Shown here piece by piece: positions 58,252 to 64,000 of a stretch of 64,000 nt of DNA; positions within the stretch are counted from its first letter, which is position 1; each line of letters begins with the position of its first letter. Below the pieces are notes generated by a model that was given only the letters and a program-made list of their open reading frames with translations, was not told where the DNA came from and ran no database searches. A program made the translations under genes and the position numbers. The stretch is from JACVRW01 sp963827065 (GTDB lineage Bacteria > Actinomycetota > Thermoleophilia > Solirubrobacterales > Thermoleophilaceae): the NCBI GenBank assembly GCA_963827065.1, contig CAWGZM010000012.1:124001-188000 (forward strand). The letters run 5' to 3'.

Positions 58252-58411
58252 TCAGGAGACCGCCGTGGGCTGAGCTATGCGTGGCTCGGCTCCGCGTTCC
58301 CGTTCCTCCTCGACGATCACCTTGCCGCGTGTCTCGGGCAAGAGCCAGCAGCAGGCGATGGCAAGCGAACAGGCCACGAGGCCGACGATGACGATCGACT
58401 CGCCCAGCCAT
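58252..58411 (-). pseudogene. C-terminal remnant of an MFS metabolite transporter
   Basis: About 50 residues: a membrane helix (ESIVIVGLVACSLAIACCWL) followed by LLPETRGKVIVEEERERG and a stop at 58252. The PETRGK end is the conserved tail of sugar/metabolite-type MFS proteins. Upstream of about 58411 the frame runs into unrelated sequence belonging to a plus-strand gene, so the other eleven helices are missing. This is a truncated gene end at a rearrangement or misassembly junction. Confidence 0.65.
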
Positions 58412-58419
58412 GCATTGCC

Positions 58420-59091
58420 GTGTCGCTGATCGCCGCTGCGATAGCCGCGCCGGGGGCCGCTGTCGCGGAGGTCCCGCTCGCCGCGCGCTACAGCACGAAC
58501 GAGCCGGGCGCGATCTGGGTCACGGGAAGCACCCTCATGACCTGTCCTGCGGCGGCCGCGACCTGCGCGGCCTCTCAGGCCGGCACCGAGACCGGAGCGG
58601 CCCTCAGCAACAACGGCTATCAGATCGTCCAGGTCAACGCGGACGCTGATCCGGCGACGTTCAATGCCTCGGGTTCGACCTTCGCCCCGCCGGCCGCGTA
58701 CAAGGTGCTGTTCGCCGGCCTGTACTTCGGCGGGAGGGTCACCGCCGGCCCGGGCGGGGCGGGCCGCCGCGCCGCCGCCGCGCGGCGCGTGCGCGTCTGC
58801 GATCTGCCGGGAACCGGCCTGCGCCTCCGCTCCACCTCGCGCGGCGGCTTGCTGCGCGACGGTCGTGCCTGCTGGCGCCTCGGGAAGATCATGCCCGGTC
58901 GCACCAGGAGGCTGACCGTGGTCGCACGGGTGACGGGCCGGTCCGGTGTCGTGAGCAACGCCGCTCGCGCCCGCAGCGCGAATCTCCGCGGCCGAGGGCC
59001 GGCCGTGAGCGTGGCACGTGTGCAGGTGGCGCCACTGGCGCCGGAGGCGTGCGCCGCCGCGACGCGTCCACAGGCGCACGCCGCCTGCTGA
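58420..59091 (+). pseudogene. Chimeric remnant of DUF11-type surface protein(s)
   Basis: The open frame (223 codons from a GTG) starts inside a signal-peptide core (LIAAAIAAPGAAVA) with no basic N-terminus. It continues as the N-domain of a large actinobacterial surface protein (GYQIVQVNADADPATFNASG, YKVLFAGLYFGG). Near 58740-58760 it switches abruptly, within a G/C-rich stretch, to what looks like the end of a DUF11 repeat protein (VRVCDLPGTGLRLRS, GRACWRLGKIMPGRTRRLTV). Members are normally far longer, so the middle is missing. Together with the truncated MFS end on its left it marks a deletion or assembly collapse. Confidence 0.6.
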
Positions 59092-59111
59092 TCCGCACCC
59101 GAGCCGGCGAG

Positions 59112-60092
59112 CTAGGCGCCCGCGCGCTCGCGCACGGCGGCCGCTATCGAGTCAGCCGTCGGCATGAACTCGTCCTCGAGCGGAGGGCTGTAGGGAATCG
59201 GCGTCTCGCCCGTGGCGACCACCCAGGCGTCGTCGAGATCGTGGAGCGCCTCGGCCGCCACAGCGCCGACGAGGTTCGCCGCCCAGCCGCCCAGCCGCGG
59301 GCCCTCCTCGACGGCCATCAGACGGTTCGTCTTCTCCACCGAGTGCAGCACCGTCTCGAGGTCGAGCGGGCGCAGCGTGCGCAGGTCGATCACCTCCGCC
59401 TCGATGCCGTCCTCCGCCAGCTGCTCGGCCGCGGCGAGCGAGTCCGGGACCCCCTTCGCGATCGAGACCAGCGTCAGGTCGGAGCCCTCGCGCGCGACGT
59501 TCGCCTCGCCGAGCGGCACGACGTCCCCGTTCTGCGGCGGCGCCCCCTTGACCGAGTAGAGGCGCTTGTGCTCGAGGAAGATGACCGGGTTGTCGTCGCG
59601 GATCGCCGCCTTGAGGAGGCCCTTCGCGTCCGCGGGATTCGAGGGGGCGGCGATCTTCAGCCCCGGAATCCCCTGGAACCAGGTGGCATGGAACTGCGAG
59701 TGCATCGCGCCGAAGCGCCCACCGCCGCCGACCGCCGAGCGCACGACGAGCGGCACCGGCCCCTGCTCGTTCGAGATGTACCAGAACTTCGCCGCCTGAT
59801 TCACGAGGCTGTCCATCGGCAGCCCCATGAAGTCGCCGAACATGACCTCGAACACCGGGCGCAGGCCGGTCACGGCGGCGCCGAAGGCAGCGCCCGCAAG
59901 CGCGAGCTCTGAGATCGGGGTGTCGAAGACGCGCTCGTCGCCGAAGCGCTCGTGCAGCTCGGGAGTCGCCTTGAAGACCCCGCCGGCGGCCGCCACGTCC
60001 TCGCCGAAGAAGACGACGGCCGGGTCGCGCTCGATCTCCTCGGCCAGCGCATCCCGGATCGCGGTCCGGAACTCGAGCCGATCGTCGCTCAC
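59112..60092 (-). CDS. 2-oxoacid/acetoin dehydrogenase E1 beta subunit
   Basis: 326 aa from GTG 60092 (GTGA overlap with the alpha gene). Transketolase pyrimidine-binding domain (RDALAEEIERDPAVVFFGED, RVFDTPISELALAGAAFGAA, PVFEVMFGDFMGLPMDSLVN) and C-terminal domain (VIDLRTLRPLDLETVLHSVE). With E1 alpha it forms an alpha2beta2 ThDP enzyme that decarboxylates a 2-oxo acid or splits acetoin. No E2 or E3 gene follows: the next sequence is the broken locus at 58252-59091. The partner genes may have been lost there or lie elsewhere. Confidence 0.93.
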   Translation of the reverse strand: MSDDRLEFRTAIRDALAEEIERDPAVVFFGEDVAAAGGVFKATPELHERFGDERVFDTPISELALAGAAFGAAVTGLRPVFEVMFGDFMGLPMDSLVNQAAKFWYISNEQGPVPLVVRSAVGGGGRFGAMHSQFHATWFQGIPGLKIAAPSNPADAKGLLKAAIRDDNPVIFLEHKRLYSVKGAPPQNGDVVPLGEANVAREGSDLTLVSIAKGVPDSLAAAEQLAEDGIEAEVIDLRTLRPLDLETVLHSVEKTNRLMAVEEGPRLGGWAANLVGAVAAEALHDLDDAWVVATGETPIPYSPPLEDEFMPTADSIAAAVRERAGA

Positions 60093-61132
60093 GGAGCGAA
60101 CTCCGTCGCGCTCTCGCTGTCCGGATCCGGATAGGGGGCGGCGAGGGCGGCCTCGCTCGCCCGCCTCATGCTCTCCTTCGCCCGCTCGGCCGCCTCGTCG
60201 AGCTGCTCGTCGGTGACGCCCGCCTCGACGAGCCGGGCGCGCGTCACGATCAACGGGTCGCGCTCGAGCCAGCTCTCGAGCTCCCCCTTCGGGCGGTAGG
60301 TGGCGGGATCCGACTTCGAGTGCCCGTAGTGGCGGTAGGTCTGGCACTCGAGCAGGCTCGGCCCGTCGCCGGAGCGCGCGACCGCCACCGCCTCGACGGC
60401 CGCCTGCTCGACGATGAGCATGTCGTTGCCGTCGACGACGCGCGACGGGATGCCGTAGGCCGCGCCGCGGGCGGAGATCGCCGCGCCGGCCGTGACCTGA
60501 TGCATGGGCGTGAACTCGCCGTAGAAGTTGTTCTCGCAGACGAACAGCACCGGCAGCCGCAGCACCTGAGCGAAGTTCAGGCACTCGTGGAAGTAGCCCT
60601 GGTTCGTGGCGCCGTCGCCGAAGAACGCCACCGCCACGCCGCCCTCGCGCTTCGCCGTCAGGCCTGCGCCGGTGGCCGCGGCGATGCTGCCGCCGACGAT
60701 CCCGAAGCAGCCGACGAGCCCGTGCTCGAGGTCGATCACGTTCATCGACCCGGCGCGCCCGCCGCACACGCCGGTCGCTCTGCCGAGCATCTCCGCCGCG
60801 AGCGGCTCGGGCTCCGTGCCCTTGGCGAGCGCGTGGCCGTGGCCGCGGTAGGTCCCGGCCACGTAGTCGCCCGGCTGGAGCGCCATGCAGACCCCCACCG
60901 GGACCGCCTCCTGCCCGGCCGAGAGGTGCGTCGTGCCGTGGACCTCGCCCTTGAGGAAGAGGCGGTGGATCTCCTCCTCGAACTCGCGGATCAGCACCAT
61001 CCGCTCGAACCCGGCCACAAAGCGCTCGGGCTCGTCGAGCGGCGGGCGCGTGCCGGCCTCCGCGGTCGCCGCGGGTGCCGCCGACTCACCCTCCTCGGTG
61101 GGCCCGTCGACCGGCAGCTCGACGTCACTCAT
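60089..61132 (-). CDS. 2-oxoacid/acetoin dehydrogenase E1 alpha subunit
   Basis: 347 aa from ATG 61132. ThDP-binding motif GDGATNQGYFHECLNFAQVL ending in ENN, plus YRGHGHALAKG, CGGRAGSMNVIDLEHGLVG and the phosphorylation-loop-like region TYRHYGHSKSDPATYRPKGE. The acidic/Ala N-terminal 35 residues are an extension. The GGRAGSMN and GHGH patterns suit acetoin or branched/other 2-oxoacid E1 enzymes as well as pyruvate dehydrogenase, so the substrate is open. A LacI-type operator lies 78 bp upstream (61210-61223), linking this enzyme to the catabolic regulon. Confidence 0.93.
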   Translation of the reverse strand: MSDVELPVDGPTEEGESAAPAATAEAGTRPPLDEPERFVAGFERMVLIREFEEEIHRLFLKGEVHGTTHLSAGQEAVPVGVCMALQPGDYVAGTYRGHGHALAKGTEPEPLAAEMLGRATGVCGGRAGSMNVIDLEHGLVGCFGIVGGSIAAATGAGLTAKREGGVAVAFFGDGATNQGYFHECLNFAQVLRLPVLFVCENNFYGEFTPMHQVTAGAAISARGAAYGIPSRVVDGNDMLIVEQAAVEAVAVARSGDGPSLLECQTYRHYGHSKSDPATYRPKGELESWLERDPLIVTRARLVEAGVTDEQLDEAAERAKESMRRASEAALAAPYPDPDSESATEFAP

Positions 61133-61209
61133 GGCCGAGCGCTCGGGCTCCCCCAGCGGCGTCTCGTCAGCTGCTGTCCGCTCCTGGCTCAACCGGCGGC
61201 CCACAATAG

Positions 61210-61223
61210 CGCAATCGTTTGCA
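61210..61223. promoter_or_regulatory. LacI-type operator for the E1 alpha/beta operon
   Basis: CGCAATCGTTTGCA matches the operator pattern with one terminal mismatch. On the minus strand a -10-like TATTGT follows within 3 bp. It sits between the E1 alpha start and the REP-like palindrome. Confidence 0.78.
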
Positions 61224-61232
61224 GCGGCTGAG

Positions 61233-61280
61233 GGGTCAGGTCTTGCAATCGAGCACGTGCGTGAATGCAAGACCTGACCC
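61233..61280. repeat. REP-like palindrome (15-bp perfect arms)
   Basis: GGGTCAGGTCTTGCA (61233-61247) and TGCAAGACCTGACCC (61266-61280) are perfect inverted arms around an 18-bp spacer that itself contains CACGTG. Arms of this kind resemble REP/BIME elements mobilised by REP-associated tyrosine (IS200-like) transposases. That relation is from memory of such repeats, and no transposase gene is in the window. It can also act as a transcription terminator between the two minus-strand operons (61287 upstream, 61132 downstream). Confidence 0.75.
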
Positions 61281-61286
61281 TGCTGG

Positions 61287-61481
61287 CTAGCGCCCGCGAC
61301 CGCGGCGTTCCTGGCGCCACAGGCCGAGCCACTCGTGCGCGGACCAGAGTGCCGCCAGCGCCACGACCACAACGGTCAGCGGCACGGCCTCGCCCGTCTC
61401 GATGACGTCCAGCGCCGCGAGCGCGATGAACAGCAGCACGAGCGCGGCGCACGTCGCCCAGAGGATCTGGGTGCCCTTCAA
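61287..61481 (-). CDS. Small two-helix membrane protein
   Basis: 64 aa. Two hydrophobic segments (ILWATCAALVLLFIALAAL and VPLTVVVVALAALWSAHEWL) separated by a short acidic turn (DVIETGEA), with a basic C-terminus (RQERRGRGR) that would lie in the cytoplasm. No family is recognised. It is 16 bp downstream of the next gene on the same strand and probably co-transcribed with it. Coding is supported by length, hydrophobic pattern and GC3, but not by a known motif. Confidence 0.6.
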   Translation of the reverse strand: MKGTQILWATCAALVLLFIALAALDVIETGEAVPLTVVVVALAALWSAHEWLGLWRQERRGRGR

Positions 61482-61497
61482 CGCGAGCGATCGTAGC

Positions 61498-62193
61498 TCA
61501 GCCCGTGCACGCGCGTGACAGCGGGACGATCACGAACTCCTCCTGATCGCCGTGCAGCGGCCGGGGGTTCTCCTTGCACCAGGCGGCCGCGCCCGTCGCA
61601 CGCATCGCCCGCGCCTTGAAGCGGTAGCCGCTGACGAGTTTGCGGTCGAGGTACTCGCCCCTGGCCTCACCGCGCTCGGCGATGCAGGTGAACACGATCG
61701 CCACGCGGTCGGGCTGCGGGCGGACCGGCCTGCAGGTGGTGCGGCCGGCAGGTCCCTCGAGGTCGCCGTCCTCGACCCGCTGGATGAAGTCGGCTTGGAC
61801 CGCAGCGGCGATGCCCGCCGGCGTCACCGGCCGCGGCACGACGGCACGCCGCGGACGCTGGCTCTCGATGAGGTCAAGGCGGATCTGCTCGAGGTTGGCC
61901 GCCGCGGCGCGGCGCTCGTTCTCGCGGTTCTCCGCGGCGTTCTCGAGCGCCGGCGGCAGCAGAACTGCCACGGCGACCCCCAGTACCACCGCGAGCGCCC
62001 CGACCGCCACGCGCCCCCACGCCGGCAGCAGTTGCCACAGGCGTGCCGGCAGGCGCAGCATGCTCGGCACCGCCGCCCGGCGTTCCTCGGGCTCGGCCGC
62101 CGCCGTGTGGTCGGCGTGCCTCGCGAAGATCTCGCGCACCTCGCGGCGCGTCGCGTCTCCTCCGCTCGTCCACGGGTCCCGATCCGGGGGCAT
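61498..62193 (-). CDS. Membrane protein of unknown function
   Basis: 231 aa. A cytoplasmic N-terminus of about 60 residues (REVREIFARHADHTAAAEPE) precedes one membrane helix (VAVGALAVVLGVAVAVLLPP). The extracytoplasmic part is basic/helical, then has a cysteine-containing domain (GRTTCRPVRPQPDRVAIVFTC, AWCKENPRPLHGD, VIVPLSRAC) whose cysteines could form disulfides. No family is recognised. A position 9 bp after the BKACE gene suggests co-transcription, but no functional link is evident. Confidence 0.7.
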   Translation of the reverse strand: MPPDRDPWTSGGDATRREVREIFARHADHTAAAEPEERRAAVPSMLRLPARLWQLLPAWGRVAVGALAVVLGVAVAVLLPPALENAAENRENERRAAAANLEQIRLDLIESQRPRRAVVPRPVTPAGIAAAVQADFIQRVEDGDLEGPAGRTTCRPVRPQPDRVAIVFTCIAERGEARGEYLDRKLVSGYRFKARAMRATGAAAWCKENPRPLHGDQEEFVIVPLSRACTG

Positions 62194-62202
62194 CTGTCCC
62201 CC

Positions 62203-63117
62203 TCAGGGTAGGCGTAGACCCATAAGCTGTCGCGCTCCGTCCGCGCCAACCGGCTCGCGGTCGAGGAGCGGCGCGAGCGTCATCGCCTTCTCAACGAGCG
62301 CGGCGTTCGAGGGCGCCCGCTCTTCGGCCGTGACGCGCAGGTTGTCCTCGAGCCCGACGCGCATGTGCCCGCCCATCATGAGCGCGGTCGCGGCGAGGTG
62401 GAACTGGCCGGGATAGCCGACTCCCGCGGCGGACCAGGTGAAGCTGCCGGCGCCGAACAGGTCCGTCGCCGTGCTGCGCATGTGGACGAGCTGATCGATC
62501 GAAGCGGCGTTCGCGCCGAGCACCCCGAGCACGAACTGGACGTGGAAGGGGAAGTCGACGAGCTCCTGCTCCGCGAGGTGGTGGAGGTTGTAGAGGTGGC
62601 CGACGTCGTAGACCTCGTACTCGGGCTTCGTGCCGGCTTCTCGGAACAGCTCCGAGAGTCGCTCGATGTCACGGAAGGTATTGCGGAAGACGTAGTCGCG
62701 CGTCGACTCGAGGTACTCGATCTCCCACTCCGCCATCTCGGGCCGCTGCCTAACCTTGAAGATCCCGAAGTTGAACGAGCCGCAGTTGAAGGTGGCCATC
62801 TCGGGCCGGCACTCGGTCACGACGCGCGCCCGTTCCTCGATCGTCATCCCGACGCCACCGCCGCTCGTGGGCTGCACGATCGCCCCGCAGCGCTCGCCGA
62901 TGCCGGCCAGCACCTCCTTGAAGAGCCCGAGGTCGGCCACCGGCTTGCCCGTCTCCGGCTCGCGCACGTGGATGTGCACGATCGCCGCGCCCGCCTCGTT
63001 CGCGCCGACGGCGGACGAGACGATCTCCTCGGGCGTCACCGGGATCGCCTCGCTCTGACCCGGCACGCTCATGCCGCCCGTGATCGCGCACGAGAGGAAG
63101 ACGGGCTCGAGGCTCAC
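62203..63117 (-). CDS. BKACE-family enzyme (beta-keto acid cleavage, DUF849)
   Basis: 304 aa from GTG 63117 (GTGA overlap with the MFS gene). The BKACE TIM barrel has the zinc HxH in AAIVHIHVREPETGKPVADL, the N-terminal FLSCAITGGMSVPGQSEAIP and the C-terminal MMGGHMRVGLEDNL block. These enzymes condense a beta-keto acid with acetyl-CoA to yield acetoacetate and a new CoA ester, acting on 3-keto-5-aminohexanoate, dehydrocarnitine and others. The coupled CynX-type MFS gene may import its substrate. No LacI operator was seen directly upstream in the window, so regulon membership is unproven. Confidence 0.92.
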   Translation of the reverse strand: MSLEPVFLSCAITGGMSVPGQSEAIPVTPEEIVSSAVGANEAGAAIVHIHVREPETGKPVADLGLFKEVLAGIGERCGAIVQPTSGGGVGMTIEERARVVTECRPEMATFNCGSFNFGIFKVRQRPEMAEWEIEYLESTRDYVFRNTFRDIERLSELFREAGTKPEYEVYDVGHLYNLHHLAEQELVDFPFHVQFVLGVLGANAASIDQLVHMRSTATDLFGAGSFTWSAAGVGYPGQFHLAATALMMGGHMRVGLEDNLRVTAEERAPSNAALVEKAMTLAPLLDREPVGADGARQLMGLRLP

Positions 63118-64000
63118 GGCGCCACCGCCTCCTGCTCCGGCAGCGGCCGTAGCCGCTCCGGCGAGAGCGGCAGCACCGAGGCCACGAACCCGCACGCGAC
63201 GGCCACGAGCACCCACAGACTCGCCGAGAACGACCCCGTGAGGTCACGCACCGCGCCCAGCGCCAGGGGACCGATCGCGGTGATCGTGTAGCCCGCGCCC
63301 AGCATCAACCCGACGACCGCGCCGGTCTCGGCCGGCTCGCGCGCGACGTCGAGCGGCAGCGTCAGCGACAGGGGGAACGTGGCCCCGATGCCGAACCCGG
63401 CCAGTGTCGCCCAGACCCACCCGCCGTCCGGCACAGCGGCGATCCCCACCGTCGCCACCAGCAGCATCCCGGCCGTGAGCGTGAGCCACTGCCGCCGCGA
63501 GCCGCCGCGATCGGCCAGGTAGGGCACGAGCAGCCCGGCCGGGAGCGCGGCCACGCTCATCACGCCCAGTAGGGCACCGGCGGTGGCGTCGCTCCAGCCG
63601 CGCTCCTGAAACGAGTCAGGCATCCACGCGACGAGCCCGTAGTAGACGATCGATTGGAGGGCGAACACAATCGCAAGGCCCCAGACGACCCGGCGGTCCC
63701 AGGGAAGCGGCGGCGCTTCGGTCTGGACTCGCTCGCCGCGCACGGGCGGCGTGAAGAACAGCCACCCCGCGAGGCAGAGAATCGTGCAAGCCGAGAACAC
63801 CCCGAGGGCCGCCCGCCAACCGCCCCAGGCCGCGGCGATCGGAACCGCGAGGGCCGACGAGAGTGCCGAGCCCATGTTGATGCCGGTCGTGTAGACCCCG
63901 CTCGCGAAGGCCGGCCGGTGAGCAAAGCGCTCCTTCACCGCAACCGGCATCAGGGCGCCGGCGAGGCCCATCCCCACGCCGATCGGAAAGGTGAGTGCGA
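63114..64000 (-). CDS. MFS transporter, CynX/NimT type (5' part beyond window)
   Basis: The last 295 or so residues of a 12-helix MFS protein are present; the reading frame is still open at the right edge (LTFPIGVGMGLAG). Visible motifs: AFASGVYTTGINMGSALSSA and ALPAGLLVPYLADRGGSRRQ, as in cyanate/nitroimidazole-type CynX permeases. The C-terminus overlaps the BKACE start by 4 bp, so the two genes are translated together and the permease probably carries the BKACE substrate or a precursor. Confidence 0.88.
   Translation of the reverse strand, partial: ALTFPIGVGMGLAGALMPVAVKERFAHRPAFASGVYTTGINMGSALSSALAVPIAAAWGGWRAALGVFSACTILCLAGWLFFTPPVRGERVQTEAPPLPWDRRVVWGLAIVFALQSIVYYGLVAWMPDSFQERGWSDATAGALLGVMSVAALPAGLLVPYLADRGGSRRQWLTLTAGMLLVATVGIAAVPDGGWVWATLAGFGIGATFPLSLTLPLDVAREPAETGAVVGLMLGAGYTITAIGPLALGAVRDLTGSFSASLWVLVAVACGFVASVLPLSPERLRPLPEQEAVAP

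Overview
The window is one GC-rich (roughly 70%) bacterial chromosome segment with dense coding, many 4-bp ATGA/GTGA overlaps and frequent GTG starts. An F420-type luciferase-like monooxygenase, two ECF42-type sigma factors, a Gram-positive/actinobacterial-style LexA box before uvrA and many LacI/GntR-controlled ABC transporters point to an actinobacterium, most plausibly Thermoleophilia (Solirubrobacterales/Gaiellales-like). That placement is an inference from gene flavour. No tRNA, rRNA, CRISPR array, phage or transposase gene was found.

Layout. 1-8411: accessory genes (a broken hexapeptide acyltransferase, a divergent GlxA-type regulator/DJ-1 pair) and the excision-repair genes uvrA and uvrB around a VOC gene and a coiled-coil protein. 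8446-16036: a plus-strand operon of GntR regulator, Tat lipoprotein binding protein, two permeases, a double ATPase and a choline-sulfatase-like enzyme, preceded by a large palindromic operator. 16053-24750: mostly housekeeping genes (ABC-F protein, PhoD phosphatase, lytic transglycosylase, coaE, rpsA, a flavoprotein).

24876-63117 is the accessory core. A LacI-family regulator (50144-51190) lies among nine copies of a 14-bp palindrome close to TGCAANCGNTTGCA. The copies sit before a HIBADH-like dehydrogenase, an M24-MDR-M24 operon, a 14-gene minus-strand operon (46985 down to 31192), a nitrate/taurine/pyrimidine-type ABC transporter operon, lacI itself, an exported amidohydrolase and a 2-oxoacid dehydrogenase E1 pair. 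The 14-gene operon encodes a LivKHMGF-type importer (LivM and LivG fused), a DapA-like lyase, an EamA permease, an ACMSD-like metal hydrolase/decarboxylase, a CrtI-like flavoprotein, an alpha/beta hydrolase resembling 2,6-dihydroxypseudooxynicotine hydrolase, a Gfo/Idh oxidoreductase, an MDR reductase and a CoxLMS-type molybdenum hydroxylase. I read this as one regulon for uptake and oxidation of an unidentified, probably cyclic or N-containing organic compound. It is the best candidate here for an undescribed system. An inverted-repeat element between livG and livF can hide the livF ribosome binding site.

51229-56404 holds an MFS exporter, a small ABM-like protein, a RibD/DHFR-like reductase, a DGPF protein with its ECF42 sigma factor and an LLM oxidoreductase. 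58252-59091 is a scar joining the end of an MFS gene to a chimeric surface-protein remnant. 61233-61280 is a REP-like palindrome, followed by small membrane proteins, a BKACE-family enzyme and a CynX-type MFS gene cut by the window end.

Caution: seven genes carry nine single-base frameshifts, one of them in the rpsA tail. Many may be sequencing or assembly indels rather than true pseudogenes.
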